From: Desulfuromonadales bacterium
GTDB lineage: Bacteria > Desulfobacterota > Desulfuromonadia > Geobacterales > Pseudopelobacteraceae
NCBI GenBank assembly: GCA_013377095.1
Contig: JACAAY010000012.1
Span: forward strand, 1-64,000
DNA: 64,000 nucleotides
Reading direction: 5' to 3'
Shown here: positions 41,872-51,181 of the stretch, piece after piece
How positions within the stretch are numbered: the first letter of the stretch is position 1
Layout of the letters: each line of letters starts with the position of its first letter
Notes under the pieces: model-generated
Seen by the model: only the letters and a program-made list of their open reading frames with translations
Told to the model about the DNA's origin: nothing
Databases searched by the model: none
Position numbers and translations under genes: made by a program

Positions 41872-42420
41872 CTATGACTGCTGCGGCTCGATAAGGCCGT
41901 AATTGCCATCCTTGCGGCGATACAGGACGTTAATGTCGCTGCTGGTTGCATCGGTAAAAACGATGAAATCCTTATGCAAAAGATCCATCTGCATGACAGC
42001 CTCATCAATGGACATCGGTTTGGCTGTTTCAATTTTCGTGCTGATAATAACTGGCTCGGCACTGGTATCGATGCTTTCGGCTTCAAATATTTTTTTGGAA
42101 ATCTGGCGACCATTGACATCGCTGCTCGGTTTGTGAGCCTTGATTTTTTCCTTATAGCGCTTGAGTTGACGCTCAATCTTGTCAATTACCGCATCAACCG
42201 CTGCGTACATATCATTGGTCGCTTCCGAAGCCTTTGTGCTGACACCTTTGGCGGATATGACAATTTCAACGATATGACGGATCTTTTTTTCTACGGCAAA
42301 AAAGACCTGGACGGAGATGGGCTCATCGATATATTTTTTTACACGATCAAGTTTCTCCTCCGCATATGATTTGAGGGCTTCACTCTGCTCCATGTGCCTG
42401 AATGTTGTCGTTACTTGCAT
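41872..42420 (-). CDS. hpf: Long-form ribosome hibernation promoting factor
   Basis: A 182-residue HPF. The N-terminal S30AE domain (residues 1-100) starts MQVTTTFRHMEQSEAL and contains HIVEIVISAKG. A linker leads to the C-terminal dimerisation domain (about 125-182) with SIDEAVMQMDLLHKDFIVF and VLYRRKDGNYGLI. The long form makes 100S ribosome dimers by itself. The gene follows rpoN by 41 bases, the conserved rpoN-hpf linkage. GAGGA precedes the ATG. Confidence 0.96.
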   Translation of the reverse strand: MQVTTTFRHMEQSEALKSYAEEKLDRVKKYIDEPISVQVFFAVEKKIRHIVEIVISAKGVSTKASEATNDMYAAVDAVIDKIERQLKRYKEKIKAHKPSSDVNGRQISKKIFEAESIDTSAEPVIISTKIETAKPMSIDEAVMQMDLLHKDFIVFTDATSSDINVLYRRKDGNYGLIEPQQS

Positions 42421-42461
42421 ACCTTCCTCCTCATGTGGTTTCGTGTTCAGTCGTTTATGTA

Positions 42462-43913
42462 TTAAAAATGCCGTTTTCGCTCAGACGATGAGCCGATCCT
42501 GAGCAATTCCCGATATTTTGTAACCGTACGTCTGGCAATATTGACCGTCTCTCCCGCAAGCATCTCTGCAATTTTCTGGTCTGAATACGGTTTTAAGTGA
42601 TCTTCTTTTTCGATAATTTCACGAATGCGCATCTTGACGCTTTCAGAAGCAACGAAATCGCCCCCGCTTGTGGCCAGACCGCTATTGAAGAAATACTTCA
42701 ACTCAAACAGACCCTGGGGAGTTTGCATATACTTGTTTGTGGTAACGCGACTTATGGTAGACTCGTGCATCCCTATGTCGTCCGCCACATCCCGGAGAAC
42801 AAGGGGCCGCAGACACTCTATTCCATGATCAAAAAACTCGCGCTGAAAACGGACAATGCTCTTGGATACCTTGTAGATGGTTCTCTGGCGCTGCTGGATA
42901 CTCTTGATCAGCCAGAGAGCAGACCTGATTTTCTCTCCAATATACTCTTCAGCGCGCGAATCCACGGAGCCATTTGAACGCACCTCGCTGTAAAATGGGC
43001 TCACTTTAAGGTTTGGCAATCCTTCCTCATTGAGCATGACAATATAATCATCCCCAAGTTTGGACACAAAAATATCCGGGGAAATGTAGTGCACCTCATC
43101 CGACCCGAAAACCCTTCCCGGACGGGGATCAAGTCCGCCGATAATCTTGGCGGCGATGTGAACCTGATTCAGGTCTACCCCCAGGTCTCGCGAGATAAGC
43201 TTGTAGTTTCGTGTTTCCAGGTCCTTGAGGTGGCTCAGGAGAATCTGCTCCACAACTCCACCCTGCATGCCCAGGAAACGTGCCTGAATTAAAAGACACT
43301 CTCGAAGGTCACGAGCGCCCACACCGTTGGGATCAAACTCCTGGATACGTTTCAGCGTTAACAGAACTTCATCTTCAGAAACGGAACAGACCTGACTGAT
43401 TTCATCAAGAGAGGAACGCAGGTAGCCACCCTCGTCGATATTACCGATGATTTCTTCTCCGATATGGACCTCATCCGGAGAAAAGTGCCCCATATGAAGC
43501 TGCCACAACAGATGATCAATCAGAGTACCCTTTCGGGTCAGAAGACTTTCGAAAGAAGGGCGATCCTCATCGCCGCTATACTGTTCACCGGAACTGTAGT
43601 TGTAACCGTCAAGATAGCTATCCCAGTCGCGAAGCGTTTCATCCCCGGCATCAACTTCGTGGAACGTATCCTGGTCACTATCCTGCTCTGGTTCCATTTC
43701 CACGGACTCAGACGACTCAGAATCATCCGCATCTTCACCGGTCTCTTCACTGTCGGCAACCTCCTCCAGCAACGGATTTTCCTCCAGCTCCTGCCGCACA
43801 ACATCCTGGAGCTCTATGCGGGTCAACTGGAGGAGTTTGATGGCCTGCTGCAACTGGGGTGTCATCACCAGTTGCTGGGTCATCTTCATTTGTTGGCGCA
43901 TCTCCAGGGCCAT
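42462..43913 (-). CDS. rpoN: RNA polymerase sigma-54 factor
   Basis: A 483-residue sigma factor for -24/-12 promoters. Region I is glutamine/leucine-rich (RQQMKMTQQLVMTPQLQQAI), followed by an acidic region II (about residues 55-95), the core-binding domain, the HTH and the C-terminal RpoN box ARRTVTKYRE. It acts with activators such as the NtrC-type regulator in this window, and a near-consensus target promoter lies at 32726-32742. It follows lptB by 29 bases and precedes hpf, the classic order. Confidence 0.98.
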   Translation of the reverse strand: MALEMRQQMKMTQQLVMTPQLQQAIKLLQLTRIELQDVVRQELEENPLLEEVADSEETGEDADDSESSESVEMEPEQDSDQDTFHEVDAGDETLRDWDSYLDGYNYSSGEQYSGDEDRPSFESLLTRKGTLIDHLLWQLHMGHFSPDEVHIGEEIIGNIDEGGYLRSSLDEISQVCSVSEDEVLLTLKRIQEFDPNGVGARDLRECLLIQARFLGMQGGVVEQILLSHLKDLETRNYKLISRDLGVDLNQVHIAAKIIGGLDPRPGRVFGSDEVHYISPDIFVSKLGDDYIVMLNEEGLPNLKVSPFYSEVRSNGSVDSRAEEYIGEKIRSALWLIKSIQQRQRTIYKVSKSIVRFQREFFDHGIECLRPLVLRDVADDIGMHESTISRVTTNKYMQTPQGLFELKYFFNSGLATSGGDFVASESVKMRIREIIEKEDHLKPYSDQKIAEMLAGETVNIARRTVTKYRELLRIGSSSERKRHF

Positions 43914-43942
43914 AGTGTGCCTACCTTCTCCTGAATATCAAC

Positions 43943-44683
43943 CTAAAGTCGGAATCCATCTCCCAAATAAATCTCCCGCGCCTTGCGACTGGTCGCAATC
44001 TCTGCGGGAGTGCCAAACTCCAATACCTCTCCGTCACTCATGATATACGCCAGATCACAGACACCCAATGTCTCCCGGACGTTGTGATCGGAAATCAGCA
44101 CGCCGATATTTCGCTCCTTAAGCGCCACGATCAGCTTTTGAATCTCGGCCACGGCAATGGGGTCTATACCGGCAAATGGCTCGTCCAGAAGAATAAACAC
44201 CGGGTTTGTGATCAGGGCCCGGGCAATTTCAACCCGTCGTCGCTCACCACCGGAAAGCGCATACCCTTTTACTGAAGCGATTTGCGTAATACCAAACTCT
44301 TCAAGAAGCTGGTCCTTCCGCCTCATGCGGATAGCGCGGTCTGGTTCCACAACTTCCAGGATCGCCAGGAGATTATCGGTCACGGTAAGCTTTCTGAAGA
44401 CCGAGGCTTCCTGGGGAAGATAGCCAATGCCCTGGCGCGCACGCTGATACATGGGTAAGCCGGTAATCTCGGAATCGCCGATAAAAACCTGGCCACCCGT
44501 TGGTTGTGTTAGCCCGACAACCATGTAAAAAGTTGTGGTTTTGCCGGCTCCGTTGGGTCCCAGGAGGCCAACCACCGTACCGGCTTCTATGGAGAGGTCA
44601 ACGCCCTTGACCACCTGGCGTTCACCATAGCTCTTGCGCAGCCCTGTGGTCCAGAGTCGCAGCCTGTCAGTGGGAAGGATCAT
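43943..44683 (-). CDS. lptB: LPS export ABC transporter ATPase LptB
   Basis: A 246-residue cytoplasmic ATPase that powers extraction of lipopolysaccharide from the inner membrane with LptFG. Walker A is LLGPNGAGKTT, the signature is LSGGERRRVEIARAL, Walker B is VFILLDEPFAGID, and the switch histidine is in VLISDHNVRET. The order lptC-lptA-lptB-rpoN is typical of proteobacteria. The start overlaps the end of lptA by 17 bases. Confidence 0.97.
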   Translation of the reverse strand: MILPTDRLRLWTTGLRKSYGERQVVKGVDLSIEAGTVVGLLGPNGAGKTTTFYMVVGLTQPTGGQVFIGDSEITGLPMYQRARQGIGYLPQEASVFRKLTVTDNLLAILEVVEPDRAIRMRRKDQLLEEFGITQIASVKGYALSGGERRRVEIARALITNPVFILLDEPFAGIDPIAVAEIQKLIVALKERNIGVLISDHNVRETLGVCDLAYIMSDGEVLEFGTPAEIATSRKAREIYLGDGFRL

Positions 44684-45185
44684 TGTCCTTCCTTGTCGGG
44701 GGGTGAATCGTTGTCACAACAGGGTCACTGGCATCACCTGTCACAATACTTCGTTCATCATCGATGAGATAGGTGATTGTTTTACCTGTTGTGGTATCGG
44801 CCCCCTGCATGACGCGCGGCTTTCCTGTCAGGGTTATTCGACCCAATGCGCTTTCGTAAACAGCATGGGAGGCAAGCCCAACACGGTTTTCCTGTATAAT
44901 GCGCACATTACCGTCCGCCTCGATCTTCTCAACATCACCCTTTTTATCGCCATAGTTGATAGTCAATTTGTCGGAGTAGATGGTGATGTCACCCTGTTTT
45001 GCCACCACCTTACCCGTAAAGATTGCCGTTTTACCCCTGTTGTCAGCCGAAAGCTGACTGGATTTGATGGTGATGGGCAAATTCGAGCGGTCTTTGCGAA
45101 TGCTACTTTTGGCAGGTGAAGCGGCAAAGACCAGCGATGCAGTACATAAAAACAATAAGAGGGTAATCAGGAAGTTAGTATTCAT
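44667..45185 (-). CDS. lptA: LPS transport periplasmic protein LptA
   Basis: A periplasmic OstA/LptA-type bridge protein of about 172 residues. It has a signal peptide (LITLLLFLCTASLVFAA) and a beta-jellyroll with LPITIKSSQLSADNRGKTAIFTGKV-like strands and VEKIEADGNVRII. I prefer the ATG at 45185 (after GAGAAG); an ATG at 45200 would add five residues. It follows lptC directly and overlaps lptB. Confidence 0.93.
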   Translation of the reverse strand: MNTNFLITLLLFLCTASLVFAASPAKSSIRKDRSNLPITIKSSQLSADNRGKTAIFTGKVVAKQGDITIYSDKLTINYGDKKGDVEKIEADGNVRIIQENRVGLASHAVYESALGRITLTGKPRVMQGADTTTGKTITYLIDDERSIVTGDASDPVVTTIHPPTRKDNDPSH

Positions 45186-45202
45186 AGAGTTTCTTCTCAT
45201 GT

Positions 45203-45778
45203 CTATTTGCGATTCAAACCTGCTACAGATGCTTCAACCGCAGAATGAAAGGTCGCCATCTGATCATCTACATCCAGATCCATTCCGTGAGCGGACAGTG
45301 TCATGCGCTGCTGACGGAAGCTGACCATGTCAGTAGTTTTAAAACGTGAAGGAGATGCCAGATAGTCGAGAGAGCGTGTATCGAATACAATACCCGACGC
45401 TGTTGTCATATGCACTTTACCGCGTAAAGCAACATTATTACTTTTCGTGGAGTAGGTACCCTTTTCGGCGGTTACGGTAATGGTTCCCGCAGAATGATTT
45501 CGTGAGAACTCCATGTGAATGCCGAAAAGATGGACAGTCTCGCTTTTTTTACTGTACTCAGCCCGATCAGCAACAATCGTCCAGACAGTAACGCCACCAC
45601 GCACCTCGGTGAAATGAGCTTTGTTGAGTGCTACATCAACATTAAGTGGAAGCTGCTGGGAAACCTGCTCCGGGGGGGCTGATTTTGAGCCTTTCTGGAA
45701 GATAGCGGCCACAATGCCGATGGTCGCCGAAATGACAAGAAGGGCCAGTGCAAGCCTGATGTTCCGGGGCGATACCAT
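45203..45778 (-). CDS. lptC: LPS export membrane protein LptC
   Basis: A 191-residue bitopic protein with an N-terminal transmembrane helix (about residues 8-27) and a periplasmic jellyroll domain (VWTIVADRAEYSKKSETVHL, then TVTAEKGTYSTKSNNVALRGKV). It takes lipopolysaccharide from LptB2FG and passes it to LptA. It lies 80 bases after kdsC and directly before lptA. Confidence 0.93.
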   Translation of the reverse strand: MVSPRNIRLALALLVISATIGIVAAIFQKGSKSAPPEQVSQQLPLNVDVALNKAHFTEVRGGVTVWTIVADRAEYSKKSETVHLFGIHMEFSRNHSAGTITVTAEKGTYSTKSNNVALRGKVHMTTASGIVFDTRSLDYLASPSRFKTTDMVSFRQQRMTLSAHGMDLDVDDQMATFHSAVEASVAGLNRK

Positions 45779-45858
45779 GGCCGTACTATATCATTGCGCC
45801 AAAAGGCTGTCCAGCAAAACTCAAACATCCCTTTGCAATTGGCATGGAGCTTGTATGC

Positions 45859-46374
45859 TTATAATTCATACCGTAATGCGATCTGGTCCCAGAGACCACG
45901 ACCTTTAAGAATAAGATCACAAATCTCACGTACTGCTCCCCTTCCACCAGAACGTGACGTCACGTAGTCAGCAACAGCTAACACGTCCGGAAGCGAGTCA
46001 GGAGGAGCGGCAGAGAAACCTACCCGCCGCATAACCGGTACATCAATAATATCATCGCCCACATAGGCAATCTGGCTGTCTTCAAATCCGGTTTTAAGCT
46101 TCACATCTGCATAGCTCTCCAGTTTTTTCAGCGCACCCTGATACACCAGACTGATGCCAAGTTCCCGAGCCCTGACATCAACTACCAACGAGGTACGTCC
46201 GGTAATGATACCGACCTGGATATCATAGCGCTGGAGCATCTTGATGCCGTGACCATCCTTGACGTTAAAGATCTTGGTTTCAAGGCCGTTACCATCGTAG
46301 ACAATGCTGCCATCGGTCATGACTCCATCCACATCAAGCAATAGCAGCCGTATATCCTTCAATTTTTCCTGCAT
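45859..46374 (-). CDS. kdsC: 3-deoxy-D-manno-octulosonate 8-phosphate phosphatase KdsC
   Basis: A 171-residue HAD-superfamily phosphatase of Kdo synthesis, without a cap domain. Motif I is LLLDVDGVMTDGS, motif II includes IITGRTS, and motif III/IV is AYVGDDIIDVPVM. Length and motifs match KdsC. The ATG shares a base with the kdsD stop (TGATG). Kdo is the inner-core sugar of lipopolysaccharide, which fits the lpt genes next to it. Confidence 0.95.
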   Translation of the reverse strand: MQEKLKDIRLLLLDVDGVMTDGSIVYDGNGLETKIFNVKDGHGIKMLQRYDIQVGIITGRTSLVVDVRARELGISLVYQGALKKLESYADVKLKTGFEDSQIAYVGDDIIDVPVMRRVGFSAAPPDSLPDVLAVADYVTSRSGGRGAVREICDLILKGRGLWDQIALRYEL

Positions 46375-47351
46375 CAGGCGATACCCGCTCTCAAAATATC
46401 GTGAAGATGAACAATGCCACAGGGACGTCTGCTCTGATCATCATCAAAAACGAACAGCGACGTAATTGCATGCTGCTCCATGATTTGCAAAGCTGCCGCT
46501 GCCAACTCATGCCGTTTGATCCTGCGCGGGTTCAGTTTCATGATTTCAGAAGCACGTCGTTCGAAAATATCATAGCCTTTCTCGAGCGCCCGCCGCAAAT
46601 CTCCGTCCGTGATTACGCCGCACAATGCATCGTCAGCCCCTGTCACGCCCGTCACCCCCATACGCTTGGAACTGATAACGAACAGGACATCTTTCATGAC
46701 TGTCTGATCAGACACAAGCGGTATTTCATCGCCACCATGCATCAGATCTTCAACGCGCAAAAACAGCTTTTTACCCAAAGAACCGCCGGGATGAAAAACA
46801 GCAAAATCCTCCGCCTTAAAACCGCGCTGAGCCAGGAGTACCACTGCCAGAGCATCACCCATGGCCAGTGTCGCGGTGGTTGATGAGGTTGGCGCCAGCC
46901 CGAGTGGACAGGCCTCTTCTTTTACGGAAACATCCAGGAACACATCACTGCTGCGGGCCAGAGTCGATGAGGGATTGCCACTCATGCCAATCAGGTGAGC
47001 GCCCAGCCTTTTGATTACCGGCAGAATGCGCAGCAGTTCTTCAGTTTCACCGCTGTTTGAAATGGCAATGACCACATCACCCTTCATGATCATACCCAAA
47101 TCGCCGTGAATACCTTCAGCTGGGTGCAGAAAGAACGCCGGAGTGCCGATTGAAGCCATGGTTGAAGCAATCTTTTGACCGATAAGCCCTGACTTGCCCA
47201 TGCCACTCACCACAACACGACCAGGACTGGCAAGAATGATTCTCACCGCTTGGTCAAATGAGTTGTTGATCCGCTCCGCCATGGCCAGAAGCGCATCTGC
47301 TTCCGCCCTAATTACCCGTCGTGCTTCTTCCAAAATAATACCCTGCCCCAC
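46374..47351 (-). CDS. kdsD: D-arabinose 5-phosphate isomerase KdsD
   Basis: A 325-residue isomerase that makes arabinose 5-phosphate from ribulose 5-phosphate for Kdo synthesis. The N-terminal SIS sugar-isomerase domain shows VVVSGMGKSGLIGQKIASTM and AISNSGETEELL, and two C-terminal CBS domains follow (VEDLMHGGDEIPLV; GVITDGDLRRALE). The start is GTG. A neighbouring kdsA (Kdo-8-phosphate synthase), often found here in related genomes, is absent from the window; pnp ends just to the right. Confidence 0.95.
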   Translation of the reverse strand: MGQGIILEEARRVIRAEADALLAMAERINNSFDQAVRIILASPGRVVVSGMGKSGLIGQKIASTMASIGTPAFFLHPAEGIHGDLGMIMKGDVVIAISNSGETEELLRILPVIKRLGAHLIGMSGNPSSTLARSSDVFLDVSVKEEACPLGLAPTSSTTATLAMGDALAVVLLAQRGFKAEDFAVFHPGGSLGKKLFLRVEDLMHGGDEIPLVSDQTVMKDVLFVISSKRMGVTGVTGADDALCGVITDGDLRRALEKGYDIFERRASEIMKLNPRRIKRHELAAAALQIMEQHAITSLFVFDDDQSRRPCGIVHLHDILRAGIA

Positions 47352-47444
47352 TTGGCTCGCACCATTCCCTTCCCGAAAAATGTAACGCCGCAGTTACCAC
47401 CAAAATACAAACACGATCAAGCATGACAGTCATCATGTTCAGGC

Positions 47445-47475
47445 CAAAAAAAGGCGAAGCACATGCTTCGCCTTT
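47445..47475 (-). terminator. Rho-independent terminator after pnp
   Basis: An 11-pair stem (AAAGGCGAAGC / GCTTCGCCTTT) with a four-base loop and seven T on the minus strand, 21 bases after the pnp stop. It ends the translation/RNA block. The rest of the gap to kdsD (about 90 bases) should contain the kdsD promoter, but I see no clear boxes. Confidence 0.9.
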
Positions 47476-47496
47476 ACTATAAGCAATTTCAGAAAG

Positions 47497-49617
47497 TTAC
47501 TCTGCAGCAGGTGTTCCAGCAACAGAACTTCCATCAAGGTTCAACCCCAGAGCTTCCTTACGAGAAAGCTTGACCTTGCCGTTTTTATCAACTCCAATAC
47601 ACTTGACCAGCACCCTATCACCTTCATTGAGAATTTCGGTAACGGTCTTGACTCGCTTGGTATCGAGTTCGGAGATATGTACGAGGCCGTCGGTTCCCGG
47701 CATAATTTCGACAAACGCACCGAAATCCATGATCTTTTTGACGGTTCCCATGTACAGTCTCCCCTCCTCAGCTTCATCCGTAAGCCCCCGGATCATCTGA
47801 ATGGCGAGGTCACATGCTTCCTTGCTGGTACTGGCAATGTTGATACGGCCGGTATCATCAATATCCACCGTGACGCCGGTAGTCTCGGTAATATTGCGAA
47901 TGTTCTTACCACCGGTACCGATAACATCACGAATTTTATCAGTCTTGACCCAGATAGTCGTTATACGGGGAGCAAAGGACGACATTTCGTCACGAGGCGC
48001 TGCCAGTGTTTCAGCCATCTTACCCAGAATATGCAGCCGTCCGTCACGGGCCTGCGAAAGCGCTGACTGCATTATTTCCCGGGTAACGCCACCGATTTTT
48101 ATGTCCATCTGCAGGGCAGTGATACCCTCAGCAGTGCCAGCCACCTTAAAGTCCATGTCTCCTAGATGATCCTCATCACCGAGAATATCAGACAGTATGG
48201 CAACCTTTTCACCTTCCTTGATTAAACCCATGGCAATACCCGCCACCGGAGCTGAAATCGGCACACCAGCATCCATTAATGACATACAGCCGCCACAAAC
48301 TGCTGCCATGGAGGAGGAGCCGTTGCTTTCCAGGGTTTCCGAAACAATGCGGATTGTGTACGGGAAGTCGTCATGTTTCGGAAGCACGGATGAAAGCGCG
48401 CGTTCCGCGAGCATCCCGTGGCCAATTTCACGACGACCCGGTCCGAGGCGAAAGCTGGTTTCACCGACCGAAAAGGGAGGGAAGTTGTAATGCAACAGGA
48501 ACCGTTTGCGATATTCTCCATAAAGAGAATCCATGCGCTGCTCATCACTGGATGTGCCCAGAGTGGTTACAACCAGCGCCTGGGTCTCACCACGGGTAAA
48601 AAGGGCTGAACCATGGGTTCGAGGAAGCAGGCCTGCCTCTGTGGTGATGGGGCGGATTGTTGTTGTATCTCGACCATCGATACGAATTCTGCTATCAAGA
48701 ACATCGGCGCGGACGCAATCATATTCAAAATTTCCCAGAAATGACCGTATCTGTTTGGCGCATCCTTCAAACTCGTTCGAGAGCGCCTCAACTGTTTCAG
48801 CAGAAATAAGATCGATCTGGTTGTGACGTTCCTGCTTGCTCTTGATTTTGACCGCGGCAGCCATGCGATCATAGGCCAGTTCGCGTACCCTGGCCATTAG
48901 AGCGTTATCGATAACGGGTGGCGGAACCTCCCTTTTGACAACGCCCGCAAGTTTCTTCAGTTTTTCCTGGGCATCAAGAACAGGTTGAACCGCAGCATGG
49001 CCGAAGAAAATTGCATCCAGCATGTCTTCCTCGGAAACGAAGCGAGCCTCACCCTCAACCATAATAATCGCATCACGACTGGCGGCAACTACAATCTCCA
49101 TATCACTTTGCTCAAGTTCATCGGCCGAGGGGTTGCAAATTAATCTACCGTCAACTCGCCCCACCTTGACACCGGCGATCGGTCCCTGGAAAGGGATGTC
49201 GGAAACTTCCAGCGCAGCGGAGGCGCCCAGCATAGAAAGTATGCGGGGATCATGATCCTTGTCGGCTGAGACCACGGTTGCAATGATCTGAGTATCATTG
49301 AGAAAGTTTTCTGGAAAAAGCGGACGAATCGGACGATCAATCAGGCGACAAGTGAGGGTTTCTGGATCTGACGGGCGCGCTTCTCGTTTAAAAAAACTGC
49401 CGGGTATTTTGCCACCAGCATAGGCTTTCTCTGTGTAATTCACGGTCAAGGGGAAAAAATCCTGGCCTTCCTTGGCCTCTTTCTGGGCTACAGCGGTCAC
49501 TAACACCATCGTGTCACCACTCCTTACCACAACGGCGCCATTAGCCTGTTTGGCCATTTTACCGGTGGAGATGGTAACGAGTTTGCCGCCAAACTCAACA
49601 TCTACAACGTGTTCCAT
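47497..49617 (-). CDS. pnp: Polyribonucleotide nucleotidyltransferase (PNPase)
   Basis: A 706-residue phosphorolytic 3'-5' exoribonuclease and degradosome component. Two RNase PH domains (the second with [19 protein letters not shown]-type sequence and [15 protein letters not shown]) flank an alpha-helical domain. A KH domain ([12 protein letters not shown]) and an S1 domain ([20 protein letters not shown]) follow. AGGAGG lies just before the ATG. It follows rpsO, the usual rpsO-pnp pair, with two terminator-like hairpins in between, so pnp probably has its own promoter. Confidence 0.98.
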   Translation of the reverse strand: MEHVVDVEFGGKLVTISTGKMAKQANGAVVVRSGDTMVLVTAVAQKEAKEGQDFFPLTVNYTEKAYAGGKIPGSFFKREARPSDPETLTCRLIDRPIRPLFPENFLNDTQIIATVVSADKDHDPRILSMLGASAALEVSDIPFQGPIAGVKVGRVDGRLICNPSADELEQSDMEIVVAASRDAIIMVEGEARFVSEEDMLDAIFFGHAAVQPVLDAQEKLKKLAGVVKREVPPPVIDNALMARVRELAYDRMAAAVKIKSKQERHNQIDLISAETVEALSNEFEGCAKQIRSFLGNFEYDCVRADVLDSRIRIDGRDTTTIRPITTEAGLLPRTHGSALFTRGETQALVVTTLGTSSDEQRMDSLYGEYRKRFLLHYNFPPFSVGETSFRLGPGRREIGHGMLAERALSSVLPKHDDFPYTIRIVSETLESNGSSSMAAVCGGCMSLMDAGVPISAPVAGIAMGLIKEGEKVAILSDILGDEDHLGDMDFKVAGTAEGITALQMDIKIGGVTREIMQSALSQARDGRLHILGKMAETLAAPRDEMSSFAPRITTIWVKTDKIRDVIGTGGKNIRNITETTGVTVDIDDTGRINIASTSKEACDLAIQMIRGLTDEAEEGRLYMGTVKKIMDFGAFVEIMPGTDGLVHISELDTKRVKTVTEILNEGDRVLVKCIGVDKNGKVKLSRKEALGLNLDGSSVAGTPAAE

Positions 49618-49791
49618 AAAAACCTCCTGTTGTCTGTTGCGTTGGGGCCGTCGCTACAATTTCCCGAATATCACCCGTCTGATGCAGCAAACCGTTTTTT
49701 CGGTGTTCGCAGACATGTCGTCATCTCAAGCATCATGTCGTTTGCGGCTTTTCAACGGTGAAGTTTCGGGAGATTCTACCCACGCCCCCAA

Positions 49792-49822
49792 CAAAAAATA
49801 AAAAAGAGCCATAAAGCTCTCT
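49792..49822 (-). terminator. Second terminator-like hairpin between rpsO and pnp
   Basis: Minus strand AGAGC, six-base loop, GCTCT followed by TTTTTATTTTTTG. It lies about 20 bases beyond the first terminator. Tandem terminators are possible, or a leader hairpin of pnp; the remaining 175 bases to the pnp ATG contain no gene. Confidence 0.6.
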
Positions 49823-49844
49823 TTTAAACTACGAGCACACAATA

Positions 49845-49887
49845 ATAAAACAGGCACTTTACCTGAGCGAGCCAGGTAGAGTGCCTG
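49845..49887 (-). terminator. Rho-independent terminator after rpsO
   Basis: Minus strand CAGGCAC ... ACCTG, seven-base loop, CAGGT ... GTGCCTG and then TTTTATTATT. A seven-pair outer and a five-pair inner helix are separated by a small internal loop. It begins within five bases of the rpsO stop codon. Confidence 0.85.
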
Positions 49888-49890
49888 CCG

Positions 49891-50157
49891 TTACCTACGT
49901 ATGCCGAGACGCACGATAACCTGCTTGTACCTGTCAAGCTCTTTGCCTTTCAGGTAGTCCAGTAGGCGCCGCCTCTGTCCGACGAGCTTAAGAAGCCCCC
50001 TTCGGCTGTGGTGGTCTTTTTTGTGAATTTTAAAATGCTCGGTCAGATAGGTTATCCGTTCGGTCAGAATTGCAATCTGCACTTCTGGAGAACCTGTATC
50101 GCTGTCATGTTTTTTGAACGCATTGATGATTTCCTGCTTTTTTTCGGTTGCCAGCAC
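49891..50157 (-). CDS. rpsO: 30S ribosomal protein S15
   Basis: An 88-residue primary 16S rRNA-binding protein of the 30S subunit platform. The family sequence is clear: [20 protein letters not shown], then [20 protein letters not shown] and the end [13 protein letters not shown] choose the GTG at 50157 because AGGGGG lies eight bases upstream and the length then fits the family. A GTG at 50166 would fall within that site. Confidence 0.97.
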   Translation of the reverse strand: MLATEKKQEIINAFKKHDSDTGSPEVQIAILTERITYLTEHFKIHKKDHHSRRGLLKLVGQRRRLLDYLKGKELDRYKQVIVRLGIRR

Positions 50158-50232
50158 TGCCAACACCCCCTCTCATATTCGGTTACATATGTGTTGTTGA
50201 AACGAAAAATATCAATTCCCCGTAATCTGGAA

Positions 50233-50261
50233 GTAATATCATACCACCATCGCCGTGTAAA
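50233..50261 (-). promoter_or_regulatory. Candidate sigma-70 promoter of rpsO
   Basis: Minus strand TTTACA (50256-50261), 17 bases, TATTAC (50233-50238), between truB and rpsO. It is a fair match with ideal spacing. The leader of about 70 bases could hold an S15 autoregulatory structure, but none was identified. Confidence 0.45.
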
Positions 50262-50269
50262 GCACTTAC

Positions 50270-51181
50270 TTAGACAAATACCCGTTTGAGAATGAGTCGC
50301 CCGCAACCATCAGGCCCTGGAACAGACTGGGCAACGGCGTCAAGCGTTCCGTTTCGGGATAAGCGCACCATCTGGAATGCTTCAAATACTGCTGGGCCTG
50401 GCAACTCGGTTTCATGCCATTCCGGAAATCTACCGTTCATAACCTTTTCATGACCGGCCTCTGTCAGAGGAATTTCCGGTAAATGGCCAAGGGCGTTAAA
50501 CGGCGTCACACAAACAGTCTCCAGCGTGGTCTGTGCAGCGTACTCAGCCAGAGATTCGAGAGAAATTGCCGTCGAAAGGTGAAACGAACCGCTGGCGATC
50601 CGGCGCAGCTCCTGAAGCGCTGCGCCGCAGCCAAGTTCAGAGCCGATATCATAGGCCAGTGAGCGAATATATGTGCCACGGGAACAGGTTACCCGGAGCC
50701 TGACTAACGGAGATTCGAACTGCAGCAATTCCAAAGAGAATATCTGTATCTGGCGCGGTTGGCGTTCAACCTCGACACCCTGACGTGCCAGTTTGTACAG
50801 GGGCTGCCCCCCCTGTTTTATCGCTGAAAACATGGGAGGTATTTGACTGATAGTACCCGTAAAACATGCTAAAACAGCCTCAAGTCGGTCTTTTCCAATA
50901 CTGGAGCAATCAGACTGACCAACGACACTGCCGGTCATATCGAGAGTATCGGTGACAACGCCCAGACGAAGCAACGCATCATACTGCTTAACGCCCTCAT
51001 CAAGGAATGGAATAACCTTGGTTCCGTCATTAACGGCCACGGGCAGAACGCCTGTGGCAAAGGGATCAAGCGTACCCGTATGCCCAACCTTACGGGTACC
51101 GAGAATGCGGCGCACTCGACTAACCACATCGTGGGAAGTAATACCAGCCGGTTTATCAATAACAAAAAAACCGTTATTCAC
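50270..51181 (-). CDS. truB: tRNA pseudouridine-55 synthase TruB
   Basis: Makes pseudouridine 55 in the T loop of tRNAs. From the GTG at 51181 it has 303 residues and begins NNGFFVIDKPAGITSHDVV, as in the family. The catalytic aspartate is in VGHTGTLDPFATGVLP, and RLRVTCSRGTYIRSLAYDIG follows. The GTG overlaps the stop of the upstream DHH gene (GTGA). An upstream in-frame reading to 51247 would add 22 residues inside that gene and is rejected. Confidence 0.96.
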   Translation of the reverse strand: MNNGFFVIDKPAGITSHDVVSRVRRILGTRKVGHTGTLDPFATGVLPVAVNDGTKVIPFLDEGVKQYDALLRLGVVTDTLDMTGSVVGQSDCSSIGKDRLEAVLACFTGTISQIPPMFSAIKQGGQPLYKLARQGVEVERQPRQIQIFSLELLQFESPLVRLRVTCSRGTYIRSLAYDIGSELGCGAALQELRRIASGSFHLSTAISLESLAEYAAQTTLETVCVTPFNALGHLPEIPLTEAGHEKVMNGRFPEWHETELPGPAVFEAFQMVRLSRNGTLDAVAQSVPGPDGCGRLILKRVFV